Assembly (NCBI GenBank): GCA_025359205.1
Contig: JANYHD010000019.1
Span: 124,001-188,000, forward strand
Source of the DNA: Gammaproteobacteria bacterium
GTDB taxonomy: Bacteria; Pseudomonadota; Gammaproteobacteria; Steroidobacterales; Steroidobacteraceae
Direction of reading: 5' to 3'
Length of the DNA stretch: 64,000 bases
Under the pieces are notes generated by a model, which was given only the letters and a program-made list of their open reading frames with translations, ran no database searches and was not told the origin of the DNA. Shown here piece by piece: positions 8,683-17,168 of this stretch (its first letter is position 1; every line of letters starts with the position of its first letter). The position numbers and the translations under genes are program-made.

Positions 8683-9629
8683 ATGTGGCAAAAGGGCATG
8701 AAGCTTGCTTTCGTGGTGTCGGTTACGGCCGGCATTGCCAGCCTGGGCCTTGCGGCGAGTGCGGCTCGCGCCCGCGAGAAGGACACCAAGCCCCCCGAGA
8801 TCCCGATCTGCGACCACAAAATCGGCACGTTGGCGGTCACGGAACCTGAGAAGCGGTGGTGGCAGGACCTGAACCTCGAATCGCCTGAGGCGCTGATCAA
8901 GATCTTCGTGTCGCAGTCGCATTGCTTCACGCTCGTTGATCGCGGCAAGGGCCTGGCTGCGGCGCAGGCTGAGCGGGCGCTGGCCGGCGAGGGCGAGATG
9001 CGCGGCGGTTCCAACATCGGCAAGGGCCAGATGAAAGCTGCGGACTACGTACTGGTGCCCGACATCGTCAACCAAAATGGCAATTCCGGCGGCCGCCACC
9101 TCGGCGGCATACTCGGCGGCCTCGTGCCCGGCCTCGGCGGCGTGCTCCTCGGTGGCATCAGCCTCAAGAGCAAGACGGCTGATGTCGTGCTGACGCTCAC
9201 TGACGTGCGCTCCACTGAGCAGGTTTCGTTGCAGCAGGGGCACGCGAAGAAAACCGATCTCGGCTGGGGAGCCGGCGGCGGCGTAGGTTTCTTTGGCGGT
9301 TTTGCCGCCGGCGGCGCCAGCAGCTACGCCAACACCGAGATCGGCCAGGTCGTGACCATGGCCTACCTCGACGCGTTTGCCAAGCTGGTGACCGACGTCA
9401 AGGCAATCCAGCCCAACGCCAAGGCCGACAACGTCACGCAGTCGGTGGCCATGTCAAAGCCCGGCAAGCTCTATGAAAAGCCCAACCTCAAGGCAACGGT
9501 AGTGCGCGATCTGGACCCGGGGATGACGCTGTATCCCACCGGCGAGAAGGAAGGCATCTGTGGAAAGTGACGGACGAGCTGGGCAACGAGGGCTGGGTGC
9601 CTTCCAGCCTGTTTCAGCTCGCGAAGTAG
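8683..9629 (+). pseudogene. CsgG/HfaB-like lipoprotein-type protein with SH3 domain, frameshifted near the 3' end
   Basis: An N-terminal signal sequence is followed by a CsgG-like domain (IGTLAVTEPEKRWW, then FTLVDRGKGLAAAQAERAL, then KAADYVLVPDIV), a glycine-rich segment, and a bacterial SH3 domain beginning SKPGKLYEKPNLKATVV. The frame from 8683 stops at 9568-9570 inside the SH3 domain, in GICGK. If one G is restored near 9559-9561, the text becomes GIWWKVTDELGNEGWVPSSL and ends at TAG 9627-9629, giving 315 residues. WWKV and GWVPSSL are standard SH3 elements, so a one-base deletion, or a sequencing error, is clear. CsgG-like proteins form or help assemble outer-membrane structures. The corrected stop lies 1 bp before the yadG-like start. 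Confidence 0.8.
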
Positions 9630-9630
9630 C

Positions 9631-10554
9631 TTGCAGGCGCTGTCGATACGTGGGCTGACCAAGACCTACCGCAATGGCGTGCAGGCGCTGCGCGGTGTCG
9701 ACCTCGACGTTGAGCAGGGTGATTTCTTCGCGCTGCTGGGTCCAAACGGCGCCGGCAAGACCACGCTGATCGGCATCATCACCTCGCTGATCAACAAGAC
9801 CGCGGGCACCGCCAGTGTGTTCGGCTACGACCTCGACGCGCAGCTCGAGCGTGCCAAGTCCTGCATCGGCGTGGTGCCGCAGGAACTGAACTTCAACCAG
9901 TTCGAGTCGCCGCTCACCATTGTCATCAACCAGGCGGGCTTCTACGGCATTCCGCGGCCGGTGGCGCGCGTGCGCGCCGAGAAATACCTGCGCCAGCTGC
10001 AACTGTGGGACAAGCGCAACGGCATGGCGCGTGCTCTGTCGGGCGGCATGAAGCGCCGGCTGATGATCGCGCGCGCGCTGATGCACGAGCCGCGCCTGCT
10101 GGTGCTCGACGAGCCAACCGCCGGCGTCGACATCGAGATCCGCCGCTCGATGTGGGAGTTCCTCAACGACATCAACGCGCGCGGCACCACCATCATCCTC
10201 ACTACGCATTACCTCGAGGAAGCCGAGAATCTGTGCCGCAACATCGCCATCATTGACAACGGTCTCATCGTAGAGCGTGACCGCATGAGCAACCTGCTGC
10301 GCGGGCTGCATACCGAGACCTTCGTGTTGAACCTGCGCGACCCGGTGGCGGTCGCGCCGCAAGTCACCGGCTTCGCGCTTACCCGCATCGACGATCATAC
10401 GCTCGAGGCGGAAGTGTCCAAAGACCAAAGCCTGAACGGCCTGTTTGCGCAGCTCGCGGCGCAGCGCCTCGACGTGCTGTCGATGCGCAACAAGGTCAAC
10501 CGGCTCGAGGAAGTATTCATGCGGCTGGTCGAACACAAGGGCAGTCATGCCTGA
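9631..10554 (+). CDS. yadG: ABC transporter ATP-binding protein, YadG family
   Basis: A 307-residue ABC ATPase: Walker A GPNGAGKTT near residues 36-44, Q-loop in VVPQELNFN, signature LSGGMKRR, Walker B LLVLDEPTAGVD, and H-loop TTHYLEEAE. The match to E. coli YadG runs through the long C-terminal part (LSMRNKVNRLEEVFM). It starts with TTG at 9631, one base after the corrected stop of the preceding CsgG-like gene, which suggests coupling and supports the original frame of that gene. It overlaps the permease by 8 bp. YadG/YadH is an ABC-2-type exporter; its substrate is not established. Confidence 0.92.
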   Translation: MQALSIRGLTKTYRNGVQALRGVDLDVEQGDFFALLGPNGAGKTTLIGIITSLINKTAGTASVFGYDLDAQLERAKSCIGVVPQELNFNQFESPLTIVINQAGFYGIPRPVARVRAEKYLRQLQLWDKRNGMARALSGGMKRRLMIARALMHEPRLLVLDEPTAGVDIEIRRSMWEFLNDINARGTTIILTTHYLEEAENLCRNIAIIDNGLIVERDRMSNLLRGLHTETFVLNLRDPVAVAPQVTGFALTRIDDHTLEAEVSKDQSLNGLFAQLAAQRLDVLSMRNKVNRLEEVFMRLVEHKGSHA

Positions 10555-11362
10555 GGCAAGCGCAGCAGCAGTGAGCGCCGCGGCACCGTCGCTGAACTCG
10601 ACCCGCTGGATCGGCTTCGCGACCATCGTGATCCGCGAATACAGCCGCATCGTGCGCATCTGGGGCCAGACGCTGGTGCCCTCGGCGGTGACCGCGATCC
10701 TTTATTTCGTGATCTTCGGCAGCCTGATCGGGCGGCGCGTCGGGCAGATGGGCGGTTTCGATTACATGCAGTACATCGCGCCCGGGCTGATCATGATGTC
10801 CGTGATCACCAATTCCTACGGCAACTCAGTGTCTTCGTTCTTCGGTGCCAAGTTCGGCAAGCACGTCGAGGAGCTGTTGGTCTCGCCGCTCCCCAACTGG
10901 ATCATCGTGGCAGGCTACGCCACTGGCGGCCTGGTGCGCGGGCTGATGGTCGGCGGCGTGGTGACTGTCGTGTCGCTGATCTTCGCGCACCTGCCGGTGC
11001 AGCACCTGGGGTTGCTCATCGCGGCGGTGCTGCTCACTTCGCTGATTTTCTCGCTCGGCGGCTTCATCAATGCGGTGTTCGCCAAGAACTTCGATCAGGT
11101 CAACTGGATCCCGGCCTTCGTGCTCACGCCGCTCACGTACTTCGGCGGTGTGTTTTATTCCGTCGCGATGCTGCCGCCGTGGGCGCGCGCGCTCTCGCAC
11201 GTCAATCCGATCCTGCACATGGTCAATGCCTTTCGATACGGCTTCCTGGGCGTCAGCGACGTCAGCGTCAGCAGCGCTTTTGCCATCATGGTGGCGCTGG
11301 CGGTGGCGCTGTTCGTCACGGCGCTGCAGCTGATGAATCGCGGGGTCGGCATCCGCGATTGA
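10547..11362 (+). CDS. yadH: ABC-2 type transporter permease, YadH family
   Basis: A 271-residue integral membrane protein with six predicted membrane segments, starting around VPSAVTAILYFVIFGSLIG. It contains the conserved ABC-2 stretch PLTYFGGVFYSVAMLPPW followed by HVNPILHMVNAFRYGFLG, as in E. coli YadH. The ATG at 10547 overlaps the yadG stop by 8 bp, so the ATPase and the permease are made together. Together they would form an inner-membrane exporter. The upstream CsgG-like lipoprotein is in the same orientation and could belong to the same envelope process; this is inference from position only. Confidence 0.92.
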   Translation: MPEASAAAVSAAAPSLNSTRWIGFATIVIREYSRIVRIWGQTLVPSAVTAILYFVIFGSLIGRRVGQMGGFDYMQYIAPGLIMMSVITNSYGNSVSSFFGAKFGKHVEELLVSPLPNWIIVAGYATGGLVRGLMVGGVVTVVSLIFAHLPVQHLGLLIAAVLLTSLIFSLGGFINAVFAKNFDQVNWIPAFVLTPLTYFGGVFYSVAMLPPWARALSHVNPILHMVNAFRYGFLGVSDVSVSSAFAIMVALAVALFVTALQLMNRGVGIRD

Positions 11363-11367
11363 ACTGG

Positions 11368-11385
11368 CGGCTCAGGAATGAGCCG
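11368..11385 (+). terminator. Stem-loop after yadH
   Basis: CGGCTCA and TGAGCCG form a perfect 7-bp stem with a GGAA (GNRA) tetraloop directly after the yadH stop. No T-run follows, so intrinsic termination is uncertain; it may instead stabilise the mRNA 3' end. Confidence 0.45.
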
Positions 11386-11418
11386 TAACTGGTTCACTTA
11401 ATTGAGCAGAATTTTGGG

Positions 11419-11460
11419 TTGTCACACAACTGTCATCGTCTGGTAACCCGACAGTAGCAT
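11419..11460 (+). promoter_or_regulatory. Pho-box-like site and -10 upstream of the PAP2-glycosyltransferase operon
   Basis: Positions 11419-11436 read TTGTCAC-ACAA-CTGTCAT, two 7-bp repeats 11 bp apart. This matches the PhoB binding consensus CTGTCAT-AWAW-CTGTCAY at 15 of 18 positions. A weaker third unit, TGGTAAC (11441-11447), keeps the 11-bp phase. A possible -10, TAGCAT, lies at 11455-11460, 22 bp before the start codon, and there is no separate -35 consensus, as expected for a PhoB-activated promoter. The function is inferred from the motif, its position and the lipid genes downstream. Confidence 0.6.
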
Positions 11461-11481
11461 CGCCTGCGCAGGATGCCAGGC

Positions 11482-12015
11482 ATGAATCGCGCCCAACTCG
11501 TACTTGCCCGATTCGATGACGCCGAATACCGGCTGTGTCGCGGCCTCAATCGTGCGGCGGGCCGGCCGTGGCTGCGCGAGACGATGCGTATCGCGAGCCG
11601 GCTGGGCGATGGCGTGTTCTGGTACCTGCTGCTGGCCGCGATGCCGCTGCTGTTTGGCGCGGCGGCTATCAGGCCGGCACTCATCATGATGGCGACGGGT
11701 CTGGCCGGGCTCCTGATCTACCGCCGGCTGAAGTCGGTGCTGGTGCGCGAGCGCCCGTTTATCCGCTATCCGGGCATCACGCTAGAGATGGCACCCCTGG
11801 ATCGCTACAGCTTTCCTTCGGGCCATACTCTGCACGCCGTGTGCTTCACATGCCAGGCGGTCGCGCATTTCCCGGTGCTGGGCTGGGTGCTGGTGCCAGC
11901 GGCCGCGCTGATCGCGCTCTCGCGCGTGGTGCTGGGACTCCACTACCCGACCGACGTACTGGCCGGCGCCGCGATTGGCGCATTGCTGGCCGTCTGCGGG
12001 CTGGCACTCGCCTGA
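11482..12015 (+). CDS. PAP2-family phosphatase, membrane-bound (putative phosphatidate phosphatase)
   Basis: A 177-residue integral membrane protein with all three PAP2 motifs intact: KSVLVRERP at 84-92, PSGH at 112-115, and SRVVLGLHYPTD at 147-158. Proteins of this size with four to six membrane helices hydrolyse lipid phosphates such as phosphatidate, phosphatidylglycerol phosphate or undecaprenyl pyrophosphate. The start at 11482 is preferred because AGGA lies 8 bp upstream; an ATG at 11473 has no spaced ribosome site. It is the first gene after the Pho-box-like site and is followed 11 bp later by a diacylglycerol glucosyltransferase-like gene. This favours phosphatidate-to-diacylglycerol conversion, but undecaprenyl-PP is a real alternative. 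Confidence 0.85.
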   Translation: MNRAQLVLARFDDAEYRLCRGLNRAAGRPWLRETMRIASRLGDGVFWYLLLAAMPLLFGAAAIRPALIMMATGLAGLLIYRRLKSVLVRERPFIRYPGITLEMAPLDRYSFPSGHTLHAVCFTCQAVAHFPVLGWVLVPAAALIALSRVVLGLHYPTDVLAGAAIGALLAVCGLALA

Positions 12016-12026
12016 GCCCCGAGCTG

Positions 12027-13262
12027 ATGCGGGTTTTGTTCATTTCTGATGTTTACTTTCCACGCGTCAACGGCGTGTCCACTTCCATAGCGACGTTTCG
12101 CGCCGACCTTGCCGCGGCCGGCGTTGACACGACGCTGGTGGTGCCGCAGTACGCCGAGGCGCCGGCCGTGCCGGACGATCCGGATGTGATCCGCGTGCGT
12201 TCGGGGCAGGTGCCGCGCGATCCTGAGGATCGGCGCATGCTCTGGGGCGAGTTGCAGCGCGCGCTGCAGGCACTGCCGGGCCAGAACTTCGATCTCGTGC
12301 ATGTGCACACGCCCTTCCTGGCGCACTACGCGGGAGTGCGGTTCGCACGCGCGGCGGGCATCCCGGTGGTCGAGACCTACCACACCTTCTTCGAGGAATA
12401 CCTGCACCACTACGTGCCGTTGCTGCCGCGGGCACTCGGCCGGCGCCTGGCGCGCGCGGTCACGCGTGCGCAGTGCACGCAGGTCGATGCGGTCATCGCG
12501 CCCTCGCAGCCGATGCGCGAGATGCTCGCGGCCAGCGGCGTGCGCCGGCCGGTGCAGGTAATTCCAACGGGGCTGCCGGCTGATCGCTTCGTGCGTGGCG
12601 ACGGTGCGCGTTTCCGGCGACTGCAGAATTTGCCGCCGGACCGTCCGCTGCTGCTGTACGTCGGGCGCGTGGCGCACGAAAAGAACATCGGCTTCCTACT
12701 GGAGAGTTTCCTCGAAGTGCGGCGCAGCCGTCCCGACGCGCTGCTGGTGATCGCGGGCGAAGGGCCGGCGCGCGCCCCACTCGCCGCGCAGGTTGCACGC
12801 CTGGGCCTGGTGCGCGATGTCGCGTTCGTGGGTTACCTGGATCGCGAACGCTCGCTGGCCGACTGTTACGCGGCCGCGGCCGTGTTCGTGTTCGCCTCGC
12901 GCACCGAGACCCAGGGACTGGTGCTGCTCGAGGCCATGGCGCAGGCCTGTCCGGTGGTCTCGACCGCGCACCTGGGCACGGCCTCGATCCTGCAGCCGGG
13001 CTGCGGTGCGCGCGTCGCGCCGGACGAGCCGGCAGCATTCGCGCAATCCGTGCTGCAACTGCTCGATGATCCCGAGCGTGCGGAGCGCTGCGGCGTGCAG
13101 GGCCAGGTGTACGCGCGCGGCTGGTCCTCCGCCCTGATGGCCGCTCGCATGCGGGAGTTCTACGCGGAGCATTGCGCGCGCGCTAATATTGCCCCTGAGC
13201 CGGCCTCGACGGCCGTGCCCGGGGAACCGCATGAGCGCCAAGCGTGCCTTGATAGTCGATGA
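12027..13262 (+). CDS. GT4-family glycosyltransferase, diacylglycerol glucosyltransferase-like
   Basis: A 411-residue GT-B fold enzyme. The N-terminus, FISDVYFPRVNGVSTSI (5-21), and the acceptor-side motifs FDLVHVHTPF (88-97) and VETYHTFFEEYLHHYVPLLP (115-134) are the pattern of bacterial 1,2-diacylglycerol 3-glucosyltransferases. The nucleotide-sugar side has YVGRVAHEKN (211-220) and the E-x7-E motif at E294-E302. Such enzymes sit on the inner membrane and make monoglycosyl-diacylglycerol. The sugar cannot be read from sequence; mannosyl or sulfoquinovosyl transfer is possible. The ATG at 12027 lacks a strong ribosome site, suggesting coupling to the PAP2 gene. Its last 32 bp overlap the receiver gene. 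Confidence 0.85.
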   Translation: MRVLFISDVYFPRVNGVSTSIATFRADLAAAGVDTTLVVPQYAEAPAVPDDPDVIRVRSGQVPRDPEDRRMLWGELQRALQALPGQNFDLVHVHTPFLAHYAGVRFARAAGIPVVETYHTFFEEYLHHYVPLLPRALGRRLARAVTRAQCTQVDAVIAPSQPMREMLAASGVRRPVQVIPTGLPADRFVRGDGARFRRLQNLPPDRPLLLYVGRVAHEKNIGFLLESFLEVRRSRPDALLVIAGEGPARAPLAAQVARLGLVRDVAFVGYLDRERSLADCYAAAAVFVFASRTETQGLVLLEAMAQACPVVSTAHLGTASILQPGCGARVAPDEPAAFAQSVLQLLDDPERAERCGVQGQVYARGWSSALMAARMREFYAEHCARANIAPEPASTAVPGEPHERQACLDSR

Positions 13263-14634
13263 TTCGCGCTCTGCACGCACGTTCCTGACCCGCATTCTCG
13301 AGCGCTACGACCTGCAGGTCGACGGCGCGGGTTCCGCCGAAGAGGCGATCGAGTACCTCCACAACCAGCATCCGGACGTGATCTTCATGGATCACCTGAT
13401 GCCGGGGATGGACGGTTTCCAGGCGCTCAGCGCCATCAAGAGCGATCCGCGCACCGCGGCCATCCCGGTAATGATGTACACCTCGCAGGAAGGCGCGCTG
13501 TACCTCGATCAGGCGCGCGCGCTCGGCGCGGTGGGCGTGCTGCCCAAGCAGACACGCCCGGGCGATGTCAGCCGCGCGCTCGAACAGCTGCGCCTGCTGG
13601 GCGAGCCGGATGCGGAGCGCCTGGCGCGGGCGGCAACCGCGGTGCCGGCAACACCGGCGCCCGCCGCGGCGGGCGCCGCTGCGGCCCTGTCCACGCCTGC
13701 GGCGGGGAGTGCGGCAGCAGTCGCAGGTCTCACGCCGGAGCTGCGCGCGCAGCTCGACGCGTTGCTGCGCGACCATGGCATCGAGCTGCGGCGCTTCGTG
13801 GCCGCCACGCTCGCGCAGCATACTGGCCAGATCATCAGCGAAGTGCGCGCGCTCATGGACGAGGCGTCAGTGCCCGCGACCACGGCTGCACCCGCAACGG
13901 ACCAGGCACCTGCGCGCCCGTTCAGCGGCGGTCGGGCCGTGCTGTGGCTCGCCGCGGTGGCCGCGCTCATCGCGGCGGCGGCGGGCCTGCTCTGGTACCA
14001 GACCGCGCGCGATGAAATGAACCGCGTGGTTTCTCCGGTCGCCAGGGTCGTGAATGCCGCGCCCGCGGCGGCGCCCGCGGCAGTGCCCGCACTCGCGACG
14101 GCGTCTGTGCCTGTGGCCGCACCCGTCGCTTCGACGACCACGCCGACGCCTGGCGCGCCGGCTGCGACCGTCGTGCACGAGGACATGGCGCTGGTCGAGA
14201 CGGTGCCCTTCGGTGAAGCGCCGCTCGGCGGCGCGCGCCTCGAGCCGCTGCGCTCGCTGCTGGCGCGACTCACCGCCGCGGGCTTTCGCGGCGTGGTCGA
14301 GATCCGCAGCTACACTGGCCGCTATTGCATGCAGGGAGAGCCGGGTGCGCAGCAGCTCCCGGCTGCGGACATCGCCTATTCGAAGTGCAGCGTGATCGGC
14401 AACCCGCTGGAATACGCCGACACGGCGAAGCTCCAGTCGCCCGCGTTCGCCAGCTTGCTGGCAGCGCAGGCCGGACGCGGGCGCGGATCGCCCGACCTGC
14501 AACTCGTCACCGGCAGCGCGGATGAGGTCGTGACACCGTATCCCGCGATCTCGCCGCCGCTCACCGCGGGCGAGTGGAATCGCGCGGCGGCGGCCAACAA
14601 TCGCATCGAAGTACACACCCGGCCGCTGCCTTGA
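13231..14634 (+). CDS. Receiver-domain protein with membrane segment and extracytoplasmic C-terminal domain
   Basis: A 467-residue protein with an unusual plan. Residues 1-120 are a CheY-like receiver with the acidic pair D10/D11, phosphoacceptor D54 (IFMDHLMPGMDG), T84 and K106. An Ala/Pro linker and a short helical region follow, then one membrane helix (about 236-256, AVLWLAAVAALIAAAAGLLW), an Ala/Pro/Val-rich stalk, and a C-terminal domain with two cysteines (YCMQG, KCSVIG) ending near NNRIEVHTRP, probably in the periplasm. There is no DNA-binding, GGDEF or kinase domain. The ATG at 13231 has GGGGA upstream. It could relay a phosphorylation signal across the membrane or to the neighbouring lipid enzymes; no close family is recognised. 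Confidence 0.75.
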   Translation: MSAKRALIVDDSRSARTFLTRILERYDLQVDGAGSAEEAIEYLHNQHPDVIFMDHLMPGMDGFQALSAIKSDPRTAAIPVMMYTSQEGALYLDQARALGAVGVLPKQTRPGDVSRALEQLRLLGEPDAERLARAATAVPATPAPAAAGAAAALSTPAAGSAAAVAGLTPELRAQLDALLRDHGIELRRFVAATLAQHTGQIISEVRALMDEASVPATTAAPATDQAPARPFSGGRAVLWLAAVAALIAAAAGLLWYQTARDEMNRVVSPVARVVNAAPAAAPAAVPALATASVPVAAPVASTTTPTPGAPAATVVHEDMALVETVPFGEAPLGGARLEPLRSLLARLTAAGFRGVVEIRSYTGRYCMQGEPGAQQLPAADIAYSKCSVIGNPLEYADTAKLQSPAFASLLAAQAGRGRGSPDLQLVTGSADEVVTPYPAISPPLTAGEWNRAAAANNRIEVHTRPLP

Positions 14635-15698
14635 CGCGGGCGCTTAGGTCCCACGTCGCGCAGGAATGGGCGACGGATTTCCGGCCGCGCGCCTGGCTGC
14701 GCGGCGGGCACCTGCAATCGATCCTGCCGAGCCTCCCGCCGCGGCGCACCTGGACGCGCTGGCAGTCGCGCGCGCTGCGCGCTGTGGCGCGACCCTGGCT
14801 GCTCGATTGCGGCAATGGCGTACGGCTGCAGGCCTGGCACAGCCCGAACCCCGCGTCCTGCGGGCGCACCGCAGTTTTGCTGCACGGTTGGGAGGGCAAT
14901 GCCGATTCCTGCTACGTGCTCTCGCTCGCGGCGCTGCTTTATGCGCAAGGCTACGAGATCGTACGGCTGAACCTGCGCGATCACGGCCGCACGCAAGCGC
15001 TCAACCGCGGGCTGTTTCACTCCTGCCGCCTCGCGGACGTCACCGGTGCATTGCGCGCGATGGCAGCACGCTGCGGCGCGCAGCCGCTGTACCTGGCGGG
15101 CTTCTCGCTCGGCGGAAATTTCCTGTTGCGCGCCTGCGCCGAGCCGGCGCTGCCCGAGCGCGTCGCGGGCGTGGTCGCGATCTCGCCGGTCCTGGATCCG
15201 GACCATACGCTGCGTGCGCTCGAGGAAGGCTGGCCCGTGTACCACGCTTATTTCGTGCAGCGGTGGTCGCGCTCGTTGCGCTACAAGCAGCAATGCTGGC
15301 CCGACGCCTATGATTTCCGCGAGCTGCTGCGCTCGCGGAGCCTGCGCATCATGACCGACGTGCTGGTGCGTGAGCGCACGGCCTTCGCCGACAGCGCCGC
15401 TTACCTCGATGGCTACTCGATCACGGGCGCACGCCTGCTCACGCTGGGCGTGCCGGCGCGCATCCTGGCCGCCGACGATGACCCGATCATTCCGGCTGCT
15501 GACCTCGCGCGGCTCGCGCCAACGCCGCTGCTGCGAGTCAGGCGTACGGCACACGGTGGGCACTGCGGATTCCTGTCCGGCCTGCTGGCCAATGCCTACT
15601 CGGATCGCTACGCCGTGGCGCAGTTCGCCGCGTTCCACGACTCGGCGCCGGGCAGCGAGCAACACGGGCCGCCGCCGCAGCGGCCCCAGGGACGTTGA
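14631..15698 (+). CDS. YheT-family alpha/beta hydrolase
   Basis: About 355 residues with the hallmarks of the YheT/ABHD1-ABHD3 branch: WLRGGHLQSILPSL near the N-terminus, the oxyanion region LLHGWEGNADSCYV, the nucleophile elbow GFSLGGNF, the catalytic acid in ADDDPIIPA, and the histidine in HGGHCGF. Relatives include esterases and phospholipid-acting enzymes. The likely start is TTG at 14631, overlapping the preceding TGA; a GTG at 14574 would extend it into the receiver gene. As the last gene of the operon behind the Pho-box-like site, a lipase or acyl-transfer role fits, but the substrate is unknown. Confidence 0.85.
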   Translation: MTRALRSHVAQEWATDFRPRAWLRGGHLQSILPSLPPRRTWTRWQSRALRAVARPWLLDCGNGVRLQAWHSPNPASCGRTAVLLHGWEGNADSCYVLSLAALLYAQGYEIVRLNLRDHGRTQALNRGLFHSCRLADVTGALRAMAARCGAQPLYLAGFSLGGNFLLRACAEPALPERVAGVVAISPVLDPDHTLRALEEGWPVYHAYFVQRWSRSLRYKQQCWPDAYDFRELLRSRSLRIMTDVLVRERTAFADSAAYLDGYSITGARLLTLGVPARILAADDDPIIPAADLARLAPTPLLRVRRTAHGGHCGFLSGLLANAYSDRYAVAQFAAFHDSAPGSEQHGPPPQRPQGR

Positions 15699-15704
15699 CG
15701 AGCC

Positions 15705-17168
15705 CTAAGGCACCGGCGTCATTCCGGAGTTGACTGCGTCGAGGAAGCGGTGGTAGCGCGCCTGCAGCGCGGCGTCGCGCTCCGGCTGCCAGCTGCGGGT
15801 TGGTGTGCCCGGCCAGTTCGCGGCCAGGTCCGGTGCGGCCAGCCGCGCGACGCCGCGCGCGCTGGCCTCGGCTGCGGTGACCTGCACCGGCAATCCGAGC
15901 AGCGAAGCGAGGCGCCGGCACAGCCAGTGCGAGCGGCTCATGCCGCCAGCCAGCAGCACGCGCTGCGGCGCGCCGCCCTGCTGCTCCAGCAGCGCGGCGT
16001 TGGCAGCGATCATGAAGGCGATGCTCTCGATCACGGCGGCGAAGCGCGCCAGGATGTCAACTGCGCTTGCGCCCGCCTCGTCGATGAAGCGTGACTCCAT
16101 CGTCGGCCGCCACCAGGGCGAGCCGAGGCCACCGACGCCATTCCGAAACACCGGCAGTGCCGTTCGAGCGTCCAGCGTTTCGAGCGCCGCCCACAGTGCC
16201 TGTTCATCACAGTGCTCCTGGGCGCAGAACCAGCTGACGGCGGCGCCGGCACCGTTGACGGTTCCTTCGAGGGAGTAAATCGCGCCAGCATTATCGCGGC
16301 TCAATACGCTGCCGAGGAGCGGTGCCGGTGCCGCCGGGCGCGTGCGCAGCGGACGCTGGATGAATGCACCCGTTCCCAGGTTCACGTACAGCGTCGCGGG
16401 ATCGGCCGGACCCTCGGCGTAAGGCACCGCCGACTGGTCGCCCGTAACCGCGCACAGTTGCACGTCCTGGCCGGCCAGCGACAGCGTGCCCCAATCGCCG
16501 CGCGTGGGCGCATGCTCCGGCAGGTACGCACGTTCGAGCGCGAACAGTCTGAGCAGTTCGCTCGACCAGTCCAGCCGCGCCGAATCGAACAGCAGCGTGC
16601 GCGCGGCATTGGCGGCGTCGACGCGCGCTGTGCCTGCTGCACCCGCGGCGCCGTTATGCAGGTGCATGGCGAGGTAGCTTGCCAGCGGCGCCGCCAGCAG
16701 TTCGCCCGCGGCCGCGGCCCGCGCGACTTCCGGCAGGTGATCGAGGCACCAACGCACCTTGCTGGCGCCGTAGTGCGCCGACAACGGCAGGCCCGTCAGC
16801 TCGCGGATGCGTGCCGCCTGCGGCGCAAGCGTCTGCAGCCAGCCGGCGTTGCGGTGATCCTGCCAAGACAGGGCCGGCGCCAGCGCACGGCCATCCTTGC
16901 GCGTACAGCAGACGATGGTCGAACGCTGCACCGCCAGCCCGGCCGCCGCGAGTTCCAGGCGCGGCTCCTGCGCCTCGGCCACGGCCTGCGCCGCGGCACT
17001 GCGCAGCGACTGCAGCAGTTCGTCGGCGTCCTGTTCAACTTCGGCAGCGCCGCGACGCGTGGTGGCGACCGGCACTGAAGCGCTGGCGAGCAAGTGGCCG
17101 GACCCGTCGAACAGGCAGGCGCGGCTGGCGTGGCTCCCCTGGTCGAGGGCGAGCACGCAGCGGCTCAT
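15705..17168 (-). CDS. glpK: FGGY-family kinase, probable glycerol kinase
   Basis: A 487-residue FGGY sugar kinase. The N-terminus LALDQGSHASRACLFD is the phosphate-binding loop of glycerol kinases in slightly altered form, the usual Thr-Thr/Ser-Ser being replaced by Ser-His-Ala-Ser. Also seen are SWQDHRNAGWL, YGASKVRWCLDH (FGGY signature 1), GTGAFI, and the C-terminal ATP-site motif AGGMSRSHWLCRRLA with AAEASARGVA. Glycerol kinase makes glycerol 3-phosphate. The ATG at 17168 overlaps the glpD stop by 4 bp, and with gdpd this forms a fully coupled operon. Another polyol kinase is possible, but the neighbours argue for glycerol. Confidence 0.85.
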   Translation of the reverse strand: MSRCVLALDQGSHASRACLFDGSGHLLASASVPVATTRRGAAEVEQDADELLQSLRSAAAQAVAEAQEPRLELAAAGLAVQRSTIVCCTRKDGRALAPALSWQDHRNAGWLQTLAPQAARIRELTGLPLSAHYGASKVRWCLDHLPEVARAAAAGELLAAPLASYLAMHLHNGAAGAAGTARVDAANAARTLLFDSARLDWSSELLRLFALERAYLPEHAPTRGDWGTLSLAGQDVQLCAVTGDQSAVPYAEGPADPATLYVNLGTGAFIQRPLRTRPAAPAPLLGSVLSRDNAGAIYSLEGTVNGAGAAVSWFCAQEHCDEQALWAALETLDARTALPVFRNGVGGLGSPWWRPTMESRFIDEAGASAVDILARFAAVIESIAFMIAANAALLEQQGGAPQRVLLAGGMSRSHWLCRRLASLLGLPVQVTAAEASARGVARLAAPDLAANWPGTPTRSWQPERDAALQARYHRFLDAVNSGMTPVP

